From contig JAIEAO010000158.1 of the NCBI GenBank assembly GCA_029071345.1, forward strand, positions 1 through 35,838: a DNA stretch of 35,838 nt, in the 5' to 3' direction. Below the pieces are notes generated by a model that had not been told where the DNA came from, did not search any database, and saw only the letters and a program-made list of their open reading frames with translations. Origin of the DNA: Muribaculaceae bacterium (GTDB taxonomy: Bacteria; Bacteroidota; Bacteroidia; Bacteroidales; Muribaculaceae). A program made the position numbers and the translations under genes. Position 1 is the first letter of the stretch. Each line of letters opens with the position of its first letter. Shown piece after piece: positions 1 through 8,713 of the stretch.

Positions 1-1
1 G

Positions 2-76
2 TCGGGGTGACAAGATTCGAACTTGCGACCTCACGCCCCCCAGACGCGTACTCTAAACCTACTGAGCTACACCCCG
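2..76 (-). tRNA. tRNA-Pro, anticodon GGG
   Basis: Read on the minus strand, the acceptor arm CGGGGTG (76-70) pairs with CACCCCG (9-3). The D arm is GCTC/GAGT. The anticodon stem CGCGT/GCGTG encloses the loop CTGGGGG, giving anticodon GGG. The T arm is GCAAG-TTCGAAT-CTTGT. The discriminator base is A at position 2. Only one further base lies inside the window, so I cannot tell whether CCA is encoded. A strong promoter lies about 50 nt upstream. Confidence 0.95.
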
Positions 77-128
77 AAAGATTTGTGCTTTATAGCGCGG
101 GAGCTTGGCTCCTTTGCTTTTGCGAGTG

Positions 129-160
129 CAAAGTTACAACAAATATTTTTATCAGGCAAA
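129..160 (-). promoter_or_regulatory. Promoter of tRNA-Pro (Bacteroidota type)
   Basis: On the minus strand TTTG (160-157) is followed after 20 nt by TAACTTTG (136-129), matching the Bacteroidota -33/-7 consensus TTTG and TAnnTTTG. The predicted transcript would start near 122, about 45 nt before the tRNA 5' end. Confidence 0.8.
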
Positions 161-232
161 TATTTTAACAAAAAAAATTTAACGCTCACCTCATCCCGCA
201 AGGACAATCAGGCAATGCAGCAAATTTTTTTC

Positions 233-1054
233 TTAGTAAGATTCGGCCGGGGAGGGGAAATCGCCTGATTTCACATCGTCGATGTAACGCTGCACGGCGT
301 CAGTCATGATTCCGGCCACGTCGGCGTAGCGACGCAGGAAGCGGGGTGAGAACCCTTCGTTGATGCCGAGCATATCGTGCATCACAAGCACCTGACCGTC
401 GACACCTCCGCCGGCTCCGATGCCGATGATGGGCACGGGGACCTCTCTGGCTACGCGGGCCGCGAGTTCGGAGGGTATCTTCTCAAGCACGATGGCGAAA
501 CATCCTATCTCGGCGAGGAGTTTGGCATCTTCGATAAGTTTGTTGGCTTCGGCTTCTTCGCGTGCGCGCACGTTATATGTTCCGAATTTATTGATGCTCT
601 GCGGAGTAAGACCGAGGTGACCCATTACGGGGATTCCTGCGCAGAGGATGCGCTCGATCGACTCGCGGATTTCAGCGCCACCTTCCATTTTCACCGCTTC
701 CGCGTGGCTCTCCTTCATTATGCGGATGGCCGAAGCAAGGGCCTCTTTCGAGTTGCCCTGATAGGTTCCGAAAGGAAGATCGACAACCACGAGCGCGCGC
801 TGTGTTCCTTTCATCACCGACTTCGCGTGATAGATCATCTGGTCGAGGGTGATGGGGAGCGTAGTGATATTGCCGGCCATGACGTTCGATGCGGAGTCAC
901 CTACGAGGATTACATCGATTCCGGCAGCGTCGATGATACGGGCCGACGAATAGTCGTAGGCCGTGAGCATTGATATCTTTTCGCCGCGCAGCTTCATCTC
1001 GCCCAGACGGCGGGTGGTGACTTTGCGGGCTTTGTCGGTTGTGTTGGTTGACAT
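233..1054 (-). CDS. panB: 3-methyl-2-oxobutanoate hydroxymethyltransferase (PanB)
   Basis: Cytosolic enzyme of pantothenate (coenzyme A) synthesis. It transfers a hydroxymethyl group from methylene-tetrahydrofolate to 2-oxoisovalerate to give ketopantoate. The protein has 273 residues, close to the usual 260-280, and is collinear with Pan[11 protein letters not shown] near the N terminus, the metal-binding VGDS motif, [11 protein letters not shown], the VKMEGG segment, [10 protein letters not shown], the catalytic-glutamate segment VLEKIP and the [12 protein letters not shown] loop near the C terminus. ATG at 1054 is the natural start. The gene stands alone on this strand, divergent from the polysaccharide operon. 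No panC or panD is nearby. Its leader contains a very GC-rich hairpin (see 1091-1105). Confidence 0.97.
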   Translation of the reverse strand: MSTNTTDKARKVTTRRLGEMKLRGEKISMLTAYDYSSARIIDAAGIDVILVGDSASNVMAGNITTLPITLDQMIYHAKSVMKGTQRALVVVDLPFGTYQGNSKEALASAIRIMKESHAEAVKMEGGAEIRESIERILCAGIPVMGHLGLTPQSINKFGTYNVRAREEAEANKLIEDAKLLAEIGCFAIVLEKIPSELAARVAREVPVPIIGIGAGGGVDGQVLVMHDMLGINEGFSPRFLRRYADVAGIMTDAVQRYIDDVKSGDFPSPAESY

Positions 1055-1090
1055 ATTCTTTATTCTTTCTTAATTTCAGGTTATGGTCCT

Positions 1091-1105
1091 GCCCCGGCCC
1101 GGGGC
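1091..1105 (-). promoter_or_regulatory. GC-rich hairpin in the panB leader
   Basis: GCCCCG-GCC-CGGGGC can form a six-pair stem with a three-base loop. It sits in a block of roughly 30 nt that is almost pure G+C (about 1089-1118), inside an otherwise AT-rich gap. With a TSS near 1122 (from the -7 box at 1129-1136) the hairpin lies in the panB 5' untranslated region, 37-51 nt before the start codon. A regulatory role is inference. Confidence 0.45.
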
Positions 1106-1128
1106 CGCGGGCGGGCGGAAAATCGGTG

Positions 1129-1136
1129 CAAAGTTA
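1129..1136 (-). promoter_or_regulatory. -7 box of the panB promoter
   Basis: The minus strand reads TAACTTTG, a perfect TAnnTTTG box. The matching -33 position carries only a CTTG-like sequence (1157-1160), so the upstream element is weak. Leader length would be about 67 nt. Confidence 0.6.
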
Positions 1137-1204
1137 CACAATTAGCCCCATACTCCCAAGTTTGGAGAGGAAATATTCCAAAAAGGGTTGATAGCTAAAA
1201 TAAT

Positions 1205-1236
1205 TTTGTGTGATTGGTTAAAAATTAGTAATTTTG
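1205..1236 (+). promoter_or_regulatory. Promoter of the surface-polysaccharide operon
   Basis: TTTG (1205-1208), 20 nt, then TAATTTTG (1229-1236): a full match to the Bacteroidota promoter. A TSS near 1243 leaves about 90 nt of leader before the ATG at 1335. There is no UpxY/NusG-type antiterminator gene and no obvious invertible repeat around the promoter, unlike many Bacteroides capsule loci. Confidence 0.8.
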
Positions 1237-1334
1237 CACAATTTGAGTCATTATGCTCAATAAAATACAACCAAGGATTATCAATTTCTAACCTTAAACA
1301 CCCGCATATCGGGATACCTCACTAAACTGGCATT

Positions 1335-2462
1335 ATGGCATACTGGATGCAAAACTATCTTATAGCGTTGGTGATAGCTCTGCTGTTGACCGGTCTCATC
1401 ATTCCTAAGATATTGCTGATTGCGTTCCGCAAAAAACTGTTCGATCCCATCAACGAGCGAAAAATACACCACGGTGTTGTTCCGCGCCTCGGGGGTATGG
1501 CCTTTTTGCCGTCGTTGATATTTTCCTTCTGCTTTGTCATAGGCTACAATCTGAGATTCCATTTAGACTTCATAGCCTCCGCAATCGAGAGTTCCGCCGT
1601 GCCGTTCTTCTTCCTTTTGTGCGCTATGATGCTCATTTATCTTGTTGGATTAGCCGACGACCTCGTGGGGGTGAGATACCGTGCGAAATTCATTATGCAA
1701 TTGATCATGGGCACACTCATTCTGCTATCCGGGCTGTGGATTCACGAGCTGTTCGGATTCCTATGGATAGAAAGTGTTCCGACATGGATCGGATGGATTA
1801 TTACGATATTCAGTATAATATATATTGTAAATGCCGTTAATTTAATAGACGGCATCGACGGTCTCGCATCAGGATTGAGTGCCGTTGCGCTGATTTGGTA
1901 TTCATATATATTCTATATCAGCCAGCGGTATGAATGTATGTTGCTCGCCGGCGCCACGCTCGGCACGCTTGTGCCCTTCTTTTATTTTAATGTATACGGC
2001 AAAGCTCAGGACCACACCAAGATTTTCATGGGCGACACCGGGTCGCTGACCATCGGCACCATGCTGGTGTTTCTGACTATCGTGGTGCTGAATCTGGAGC
2101 CGGCATCCATGCCATTTGGCGAGAATCTTTTCGTAATGGCAGTGTCGCCGATACTACTCCCCTGTTTCGACGTGGCTCGGGTGTTTTTCCACCGTATCAG
2201 AAGAGGGCGCAACCCATTCTTGCCCGACAAGAGTCATATCCATCACAAGCTGCTGGCCATAGGCATGGTGCAATGGCAGGCATTGGTGGTGATCCTCATG
2301 AGCGACATGGTGATGGTGATCGGCAATGTTCTGATGTCGCCATATGTGCAGCCCACATGGATCATTCTCGGAGATGTAGTTTTCTGGGTAGCGTTCAACT
2401 GGGTGCTGACGCGGTTCATCAGGGCGCGCGAGGCCCGCACCGGCATGATGCTATATGAATAA
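1335..2462 (+). CDS. WecA/MraY-family polyprenyl-phosphate sugar-1-phosphate transferase
   Basis: Polytopic inner-membrane phosphoglycosyl transferase. The family moves a (usually N-acetylhexosamine) 1-phosphate from a UDP-sugar to undecaprenyl phosphate, the first step of a lipid-linked glycan. The 375 residues contain about ten hydrophobic segments and the family motifs: the DD pair in GLADDLVG (D108, D109), NAVNLIDGIDG (166-176), FMGDTGS (231-237) and the cytoplasmic HIHH loop (301-304). RKIHHGVVPRLGG near residue 45 is also typical. It is the first gene of the polysaccharide operon, 35 nt before the export lipoprotein. The exact sugar cannot be read from sequence; WecA-like rather than MraY because of HIHH and the context. 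Confidence 0.93.
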   Translation: MAYWMQNYLIALVIALLLTGLIIPKILLIAFRKKLFDPINERKIHHGVVPRLGGMAFLPSLIFSFCFVIGYNLRFHLDFIASAIESSAVPFFFLLCAMMLIYLVGLADDLVGVRYRAKFIMQLIMGTLILLSGLWIHELFGFLWIESVPTWIGWIITIFSIIYIVNAVNLIDGIDGLASGLSAVALIWYSYIFYISQRYECMLLAGATLGTLVPFFYFNVYGKAQDHTKIFMGDTGSLTIGTMLVFLTIVVLNLEPASMPFGENLFVMAVSPILLPCFDVARVFFHRIRRGRNPFLPDKSHIHHKLLAIGMVQWQALVVILMSDMVMVIGNVLMSPYVQPTWIILGDVVFWVAFNWVLTRFIRAREARTGMMLYE

Positions 2463-2497
2463 GTGACAATTAATAGAAATTTAGAAACTGATTAGAT

Positions 2498-3352
2498 ATG
2501 AAGAAGTTCCGCCTTTTGATCGGTGGCTTTATAATGGGGATTGCCACGCTGGTGATGACCGGTTGCCACGCTCCCAAAGATGTGGCCTACTTTCAGGATC
2601 TGGATGCCACCACGATTCTGGAGAATGTAAAGAAATCGCCGATAGTGGTCAAGCCGGGCGATAAACTCGCCATCGTGGTGAAGTCGAAAGACCCTGAGCT
2701 GTCAGCTCTTTTCAATATGCCTGTCTACACCACCCGCGTGGGCAACGGCGAATCATTCAACGGCACCTCCGCGACTCTGAACTCATATAGCGGCTCATCT
2801 TCGGAAAGCGTGGCCAGCTATACGGTCACACCCAACGGTGATATCGATTTCCCGATTCTGGGCATGATAAAAGTGGAGGGAATGACACGCTCTGAGGTGG
2901 CTGCCTACATCCGCGGCGAACTCGTAGGGCGTCAACTCGTGAAAGACCCGACGGTGGCGGTAGAATTTCTGAGCGCAGGTGTCAATCTGCTTGGTGAGGT
3001 GACCACCCCCGGCCGCTACGACCTCAACCGCGACAACCTCACCATCCTTCAGGCCCTTTCGCTTGCCGGCGATCTAACAATCAACGGCGAACGCACCAAC
3101 ATCAAGGTGATCCGCGAGGAAGACGGACAGGTCAAGACATACGTCCTTGACCTCACCGATGCCACTTCGCTCGTGAAGAGCCCGGCTTACTATCTCCAGC
3201 AGGATGATGTGATTTATGTCGAGCCGAACGCACAGAAAAAACGGTCAAGCACAGTCAACGGCAACAATGCCTTGAGTGTGAGCTTCTGGATTTCAGTCGC
3301 TTCGCTGCTCACGACAGCTGTGACAACTATCGGAGTCTTCATTAACAAGTAA
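2498..3352 (+). CDS. Polysaccharide export lipoprotein (Wza/BexD family)
   Basis: Periplasmic to outer-membrane export component for capsule or exopolysaccharide. The 284 residues start with a lipoprotein signal (MKKFRLL..., lipobox LVMTGC with acylated Cys23), then HAPKDVAYFQDL. A poly_export domain follows (IVVKPGDKLAIVVKSKDPEL, then YTVTPNGDIDFPILGMIKVEGMT), and then an SLBB-type domain (VNLLGEVTTPGRYDL). The end has a hydrophobic segment (about 262-282), as in Wza-like proteins whose C-terminal helix crosses the outer membrane. It sits between the phosphoglycosyl transferase and the tyrosine kinase; the 15-nt gap to the kinase suggests co-translation. It is shorter than E. coli Wza (about 380), as is usual in Bacteroidota. 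Confidence 0.93.
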   Translation: MKKFRLLIGGFIMGIATLVMTGCHAPKDVAYFQDLDATTILENVKKSPIVVKPGDKLAIVVKSKDPELSALFNMPVYTTRVGNGESFNGTSATLNSYSGSSSESVASYTVTPNGDIDFPILGMIKVEGMTRSEVAAYIRGELVGRQLVKDPTVAVEFLSAGVNLLGEVTTPGRYDLNRDNLTILQALSLAGDLTINGERTNIKVIREEDGQVKTYVLDLTDATSLVKSPAYYLQQDDVIYVEPNAQKKRSSTVNGNNALSVSFWISVASLLTTAVTTIGVFINK

Positions 3353-3367
3353 GGGAAAAACAGACAA

Positions 3368-5803
3368 ATGGAAAATAGAGGAGTAAATATGCAGACTCCC
3401 GAAGAGGAGATAGCCTTATCGATGCAGGAGTTCTTCAAGAAGTGTCTCTCGCATTGGAAGCTATTTTTAATATCGGTATTTTTATTCTGCGCCGTCGGCG
3501 CATGGTATGGTCTCAGTCAGGAACCAGTCTATAAACGCAGCATGGAAATCCTGGTCAAGGATCAGGAGGGAGGCGCCAGCATAGGCGACCTGTCAAGCGC
3601 ATTCTCATCGCTTGGTTTAAGTTCGGCCAACACCAACGTCAACAACGAACTCATCTCGGTTCTCTCCCCTGCGGTGCTTTACGAAGTAATTGAGGATCTG
3701 GGACTTGATGTGAATTACGCCACCCCCTCGCGCTTCTACGACCGCACCCTCTATGGCACAAACCTGCCATACATCGTGGAGTTCAAAGACCTCGATGAGC
3801 AGGAATCGGCCGGCTTCAAGATAACGCACGGCAACAGCGGGGAGCTGATTCTCAACAAATTCTATCGGTTCACCCCCGAAGGGCGCGAAGCATACGATAA
3901 AGAGATAAAAATCAAACCGGGCCCCGATGCAATCCAGACACCGTTAGGCCGTGTCGTAGTGAAGACCAGCGCAAAATTCGATCCGGCGAAAGCTAAAGGC
4001 AAAAACGGATATGAAGGCACTCCGATCTTCGTCGACCGCAACGGAATGCAGGCCACTCTCGAGACATATACGGGCAAGATCAACGGCGACCTTGTAGACA
4101 AGGATGCCGATGTCATCGAGCTCACGATGAAGGACCAGTCGGTGCAGCGTGCTGTCGACGTTCTCAACACCATCCTTAACGTCTACAACCGGAACTGGGT
4201 GGAGGATAAGAACAAGATCGCCGTGGCGACTTCAAAATTTATCGACGACCGCCTGGTGTCGATTCAGAAGGAACTGACTGAAGTAGAGACCGATATTTCC
4301 AAATACAAATCGGAAAATCTCGTGCCGGATGTCCGCGAAGTCGCGAAACTTCAGATACAGGAAAACTCGGAGATGAGCGCAAAGATGCTTGAGACGACAA
4401 ACCAGATTTCCATGGCTACGTATCTCCGCGATTATCTCAACAATCCGGCCAATGCAAACAGCGTGCTCCCAGTCAACACCGGCATCGCTTCTCCCACACT
4501 CGAAACGGAGATAAGCGCCTACAACAATATCCTTCTCAACCGCAACAATCTCGCCGCCAACTCTTCCGACAACAACCCCATCGTGCAGGGTTACGACACT
4601 CAGCTTGAGGGTCTGCGCCGCTCGATCATCGCTGCCGTAGACGGCGAAATCTCATCGCTGGGCAAGGTGCTGAAGAATATGTCGGGAATGCAGGGAAATG
4701 TCAAAAACCAGCTTGCATCCGCTCCTGTTCAGGCCAATTATCTTCTGAGCCTCGAACGCCAGCAGGTGATCAAGCAGGAGCTCTATATGTTTCTTCTTCA
4801 GAAAAAAGAGGAAAATGACCTCAGTCAGAAATTCACCGCCGACAATGTGCGCGTGATCACTCCCCCTATGGGCTCTCTGCTTCAGATATCGCCCAAGAAG
4901 AAACTTATTGTCGGGGTAATGTTCCTCTTAGGTCTCCTCTTCCCTGCCATCTGGATCTATATCCGCATGAGCACCGACACTAAAATCCGCAGCCGTAAGG
5001 ACCTCGACGGCCTTTCGGCTCCGTTTGCAGGGGAAATCCCGTTTGTGGGTAAAAATGGCATACGCGAACGTTTTGCCACGCTCTTACACTCTAATAAAAA
5101 GCCCTCATCCTCCAAACTGGAGAGTGTGGTTTCGGTGGTTAAACCCGGAAGCCGCGACGCTGTGAGCGAGTCATTCCGCATCATGCGCGGCAATCTCGAC
5201 TTCATGAACCATCGCAAAGGGGAATCGAACGTAATCCTGCTGACCTCTTTCAACCCCGGATCAGGCAAATCATTCATCTCCTACAACCTTTCCGCATCGT
5301 TTGCCCTCAAGGGGAAGAAGGTGCTGCTGGTGGATGGTGACCTCCGCCACGGTTCAGTATCGCAATTCGTGAATATGCCCTCAAAAGGACTCACCAACTA
5401 TCTGACCGGCAACACCGATGATTGGAAACAGTTCGTAACCGCAGTGCCCGAGCACCAGAACATGTATATCATGCCGATCGGTCACCGCCCGCCGAACCCC
5501 GCCGAGCTTATCGAATCGGGCAGAATGGGTGAATTCATCAAGGAAGCACGCAACGATTACGACTATATCCTGATTGACTGTCCGCCTACGGATGTCGTGA
5601 TCGACACCCGACTCATGGAGCAATATGCCGACAGCACAGTCTTCGTGATCCGTGCCGGACTGCTCGACAAGAAGCAGATCACCGAAATCGACGGCATCTA
5701 CACCCGCAAGGAGTTCAAGAATATGAGCATCGTGCTTAACGCCACTACCGATGGTGCGCAACGTAAAACCTACGGTGCTTACGGTTATTACTCAAATGAT
5801 TGA
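3368..5803 (+). CDS. Wzc-like polysaccharide co-polymerase and bacterial tyrosine autokinase
   Basis: Inner-membrane protein that controls chain length and export of the polysaccharide through cyclic autophosphorylation. The 811 residues comprise an N-terminal Wzz domain with a first membrane helix (about 28-50), a long periplasmic coiled region, a GNVR-like segment and second membrane helix near 510-535, and a cytoplasmic BY-kinase domain. Visible kinase motifs are Walker A (NPGSGKS, 629-635), Walker A' (LLVDGD, 653-658) and Walker B (ILIDCPP, Asp737). The C-terminal tyrosine cluster is Y802, Y805, Y807 and Y808. ATG at 3368 is used; ATG at 3389 is an alternative. The next gene is the cognate phosphatase, two bases after the stop. 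Confidence 0.95.
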   Translation: MENRGVNMQTPEEEIALSMQEFFKKCLSHWKLFLISVFLFCAVGAWYGLSQEPVYKRSMEILVKDQEGGASIGDLSSAFSSLGLSSANTNVNNELISVLSPAVLYEVIEDLGLDVNYATPSRFYDRTLYGTNLPYIVEFKDLDEQESAGFKITHGNSGELILNKFYRFTPEGREAYDKEIKIKPGPDAIQTPLGRVVVKTSAKFDPAKAKGKNGYEGTPIFVDRNGMQATLETYTGKINGDLVDKDADVIELTMKDQSVQRAVDVLNTILNVYNRNWVEDKNKIAVATSKFIDDRLVSIQKELTEVETDISKYKSENLVPDVREVAKLQIQENSEMSAKMLETTNQISMATYLRDYLNNPANANSVLPVNTGIASPTLETEISAYNNILLNRNNLAANSSDNNPIVQGYDTQLEGLRRSIIAAVDGEISSLGKVLKNMSGMQGNVKNQLASAPVQANYLLSLERQQVIKQELYMFLLQKKEENDLSQKFTADNVRVITPPMGSLLQISPKKKLIVGVMFLLGLLFPAIWIYIRMSTDTKIRSRKDLDGLSAPFAGEIPFVGKNGIRERFATLLHSNKKPSSSKLESVVSVVKPGSRDAVSESFRIMRGNLDFMNHRKGESNVILLTSFNPGSGKSFISYNLSASFALKGKKVLLVDGDLRHGSVSQFVNMPSKGLTNYLTGNTDDWKQFVTAVPEHQNMYIMPIGHRPPNPAELIESGRMGEFIKEARNDYDYILIDCPPTDVVIDTRLMEQYADSTVFVIRAGLLDKKQITEIDGIYTRKEFKNMSIVLNATTDGAQRKTYGAYGYYSND

Positions 5804-5805
5804 TT

Positions 5806-6531
5806 ATGTGGCCGTTTAGCAAACCAAAAACAATGACTCAAGCCGGAATCTTCGCCGGCTTCACCGACTGGCATTCGCATATCCTTCCGGGGGTAGACGA
5901 CGGTGTGCAGTCGATAGAAGAATCTATCGAAATCCTGAATCGCTATGAAGAATTAGGATTCAAACGGGTGTGGCTCACACCGCACGTCATGGAGGATTTC
6001 CCCAATACTCCGGAGAATCTGCGCCAGCGTTTCGAGGAGCTCAAAAACGCATACGAAGGTAAACTCGAAATGCGTCTCGCTTCCGAAAACATGATCGACA
6101 GCTTGTTTCAGGAGCGTCTGGAAAGCAACACCTTCCTCCCCATCGGCGAAGAGGGCAAACACCTGCTCGTGGAGACAAGCTATGTCAATCCTCCGATCGC
6201 AATGGAGGAGACCATCGACAAAATCATGGCGTTAGGATATTTCGTAATCCTGGCTCACCCGGAGCGTTACCGATATATGGAAGAGGAAGATTACCGCAAA
6301 TGGAAAGAAAAAGGGGTGATTTTCCAGTCTAACCTAATGTCGTTTGTGGGAGGCTACGGAGAGTCGGCCCGGAAAAAAGCCGAATGGCTGCTTAAAGAGG
6401 GGATGATCGATATGCTCGGCAGCGACATCCACCGACTGGCATTCTTTGAACAGGGAATAGGAATGCATCCGAAGAAATCTTCTATAATCGAAGGCATTTC
6501 CGCCATTACATCGAATCCGAAGATAAGCTGA
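5806..6531 (+). CDS. PHP-family tyrosine-protein phosphatase (CpsB/YwqE-like)
   Basis: Metal-dependent phosphatase of the CpsB/Wzh class, expected to dephosphorylate the tyrosine cluster of the preceding kinase. The 241 residues form one PHP domain with the metal ligands in order: DWHSHILPGVDDG (H23, H25, D31), LTPH (H60), ILAHPERY (H151) and GSDIHR (D207, H209). I start it at ATG 5806, two bases after the kinase stop; a TTG three codon positions earlier is in frame but less likely. The tight spacing implies translational coupling. It lies in the cytoplasm; no signal or membrane segment is seen. Confidence 0.93.
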   Translation: MWPFSKPKTMTQAGIFAGFTDWHSHILPGVDDGVQSIEESIEILNRYEELGFKRVWLTPHVMEDFPNTPENLRQRFEELKNAYEGKLEMRLASENMIDSLFQERLESNTFLPIGEEGKHLLVETSYVNPPIAMEETIDKIMALGYFVILAHPERYRYMEEEDYRKWKEKGVIFQSNLMSFVGGYGESARKKAEWLLKEGMIDMLGSDIHRLAFFEQGIGMHPKKSSIIEGISAITSNPKIS

Positions 6532-6543
6532 ATTTAATCAGGG

Positions 6544-7779
6544 ATGGCATATTACTACATCATACTGTCAATGTTCATCATGCTGGCGTACTTTTACGAC
6601 TATCGTAAACTTACGCTTATGCGTGGTTTCTGGCTCGTGATGATGTGGTTGATACTCGTATGCGTCGCCGGTTTCCGCTATCATGTCGGTTTCGACTCCC
6701 GATACTATGAATATGAGTATCCGGATATGCCGACGCTGCTGACGTTGGCGGACTATGATTTCAGCGACACTCGCTATCAGCCTCTCTACATAGTGTTTAC
6801 GGCCATCGCACGCACCATCTCCAAGGAATTCATGTGCCTTCAGCTGCTGCACGCGTTATGCCTTAACACGGTGATTTTCTGGTTTTTCAGCAAATTCACC
6901 CGACACACGTTCGTAGCCCTCTCGCTCTATTTCCTGATGCTCTTCATCCCGTTTAATTTCGAAGTGCTCAGAGAGAGTCTTGCGGTGAGCCTGTTTCTGC
7001 TGGCATGGCCTTACTTTCTGAAACAGAAATGGATTAAATACTACATCCTCGTCTTCATCGCTTTCGGATTCCATATCTCCGCTGCGGTGACATTCCTGCT
7101 CCCCCTGTTGTGGTGCACCAAAATCCGTCATATTCTCATGTACGGCAGAAGAACCATTGTGCTCTGCGCTATACTGGCCGGAGTCGGACTGATCGTATAT
7201 CAGAACTTCTTTGAGATTCTTAAAGGATTGTCGTTCTTGTCAATGTTCAGCGAGCGCATAGACCTCTACAGCGGCAACGACATGGGGGGCATGGCATTGA
7301 ATGTCAACGGCGTAATAGTCAACCTTACCCGCGACGCCGTGTATCCTTTGCTGGCCATCTATTTCCTGCAAAAGAGACTTAAATACCGCGAAGTGAGTCA
7401 GGAGGAACGCGACACGCTGTTGAAAGAGGAAATGGTGAGCATGTGCGGTGTCTATATCGTGGTTCTGTCAATATTCATCTTCATTCTCACACGCTACAAC
7501 AATTATTTCCTTCCGGTCTCCATCCTGCTGGTTTCCGATTTCGTTTATTCAAGCGTGCCGAAGAAGAGAAAAAATGTCAGATTGAATGCATTCACATGGT
7601 GGATGATATTTTTACCGCTGTTTTTCATGCAGGCATATAATGTAACATTTACCAAGCTCAATCCGCCGAGATATACCATCGGTATGATATATTCCTACAA
7701 TTCGCAGTTCAATCCGCAGAACAAGAAGGAAGTGGAGGAAGCTTACCGCAGCCAGCAGTGGTTCAGATTGAAACGATGA
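6544..7779 (+). CDS. EpsG/Wzy-family polysaccharide polymerase
   Basis: Integral membrane protein of 411 residues with about ten hydrophobic segments, of the EpsG family, which stands in the Wzy (repeat-unit polymerase) position in many Gram-negative and Gram-positive loci. The arrangement is typical: an early segment ending VCVAGFRYHVGFDSRYYEY, where the conserved R-x-x-x-G-x-D pattern marks the first large loop, and a periplasmic loop with the DLYSGND stretch. It starts 12 nt after the phosphatase. The family has low sequence conservation, so polymerase is assigned from family and context; a flippase is unlikely because the pattern is not MOP-like. Confidence 0.82.
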   Translation: MAYYYIILSMFIMLAYFYDYRKLTLMRGFWLVMMWLILVCVAGFRYHVGFDSRYYEYEYPDMPTLLTLADYDFSDTRYQPLYIVFTAIARTISKEFMCLQLLHALCLNTVIFWFFSKFTRHTFVALSLYFLMLFIPFNFEVLRESLAVSLFLLAWPYFLKQKWIKYYILVFIAFGFHISAAVTFLLPLLWCTKIRHILMYGRRTIVLCAILAGVGLIVYQNFFEILKGLSFLSMFSERIDLYSGNDMGGMALNVNGVIVNLTRDAVYPLLAIYFLQKRLKYREVSQEERDTLLKEEMVSMCGVYIVVLSIFIFILTRYNNYFLPVSILLVSDFVYSSVPKKRKNVRLNAFTWWMIFLPLFFMQAYNVTFTKLNPPRYTIGMIYSYNSQFNPQNKKEVEEAYRSQQWFRLKR

Positions 7780-7809
7780 TTTTCAGTTATTGAGATTTTG
7801 AAGAGAGAT

Positions 7810-8664
7810 ATGAGTATGAATCATAACGTCATAAGCTGCAACGCCGCGGTGGCCATCCTGATGTCTACCTATAACGGAGCGAAATATCTTGGCGAACAGC
7901 TCGATTCCCTCATAGGCCAGACATTCCGCGACTGGAACCTTTTTATCCGGGATGACGGCTCTAACGACAATACCCACGAGATTATCGATGAATATGCAGC
8001 CAAAGATTCCCGTATCCATTATTTCAACGACCCGGTGGCACATCGGGGCGTGAAAGGGAGCTTTTTGGCCCTGCTGCAGGGTGTGGACGCTCTGTATTAT
8101 ATGTTCTGCGACCAGGACGATTTCTGGAAACCGGCGAAGATCGCCCGCTCCATGCAAGCGATGAAGGAAGGGGAATCATCGGTAAACGAGGATACGCCGG
8201 TGCTCGTCACATCCGACTTGGCCGTTGTGGATGAAAAGCTGAACGTTACAGCAGACTCGATGTGGCGGAAACTCGGAGTCGACAGGATAGCGGTGAAGCC
8301 GGAGTATCTCTGCGTCGCACCGATGTATCCGGGATGCACCATGCTCTTCAATGCGGCTGCGAAGCAGGCTGCCATCAATGGGAAAGATTCCGGCAAGATC
8401 ATCCACGATCAGCTCATCGCACTCAATGTGAGCCGCAGCTGCGGCCGAATCATCCCGATAGCTGAATCCCTGATACTCTACCGCCAGCATTCAGCCAACG
8501 AAATCGGCGCGCGATCCACTCACAGCGGGCGCAACCCGATAACCATAGCAAAGGGAGTGTACCGGGAGTCGATGAACTATTATCGGATAGTCAGGGAGAT
8601 ACTGGGAATCTCTTCAAGTGAGTATCTGATAAAAAAGATTCGGCGGATTCTCAAGTTAACATAA
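7810..8664 (+). CDS. GT2 glycosyltransferase (rhamnosyltransferase-like)
   Basis: Cytoplasmic GT-A fold enzyme, probably adding one sugar to the lipid-linked repeat. The 284 residues contain VAILMSTYNGAKYLGEQLDS, the nucleotide-binding RDDGS (D48, D49) and the CDQDDFW motif (D101, D103, D104) found in RfbF/WbgA-type rhamnosyl and galactosyl transferases. A likely catalytic-region HDQ follows near residue 197. I use ATG 7810; ATG 7816 is an equal alternative, and an in-frame TTG at 7798 is less likely. The gap to the polymerase gene is 30 nt. Donor and acceptor cannot be read from the sequence. Confidence 0.9.
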   Translation: MSMNHNVISCNAAVAILMSTYNGAKYLGEQLDSLIGQTFRDWNLFIRDDGSNDNTHEIIDEYAAKDSRIHYFNDPVAHRGVKGSFLALLQGVDALYYMFCDQDDFWKPAKIARSMQAMKEGESSVNEDTPVLVTSDLAVVDEKLNVTADSMWRKLGVDRIAVKPEYLCVAPMYPGCTMLFNAAAKQAAINGKDSGKIIHDQLIALNVSRSCGRIIPIAESLILYRQHSANEIGARSTHSGRNPITIAKGVYRESMNYYRIVREILGISSSEYLIKKIRRILKLT

Positions 8665-8669
8665 GGATA

Positions 8670-8701
8670 TTTGGATAATAAAGGGGAAATAGTTAACTTT
8701 G
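8670..8701 (+). promoter_or_regulatory. Internal promoter before the initiating sugar transferase
   Basis: TTTG (8670-8673), 20 nt, TAACTTTG (8694-8701): a perfect Bacteroidota promoter beginning just 5 nt after the upstream stop codon. It would start RNA near 8708, inside or just past the AAGGAG that precedes ATG 8714. Confidence 0.75.
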
Positions 8702-8713
8702 CAAGGAGTTTTA

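Noticed and set aside
377-973. Open frame of 198 codons on the plus strand across panB
   Set aside because: It is fully antisense to a well-matched panB, has no family-like composition and arises from the codon bias of the real gene.
1089-1118. GC-rich block as a rho-independent terminator
   Set aside because: No T tract follows on either strand, and it lies before, not after, panB.
1055-1334. Invertible capsule promoter as in Bacteroides fragilis
   Set aside because: I found no inverted repeats flanking the promoter at 1205-1236.
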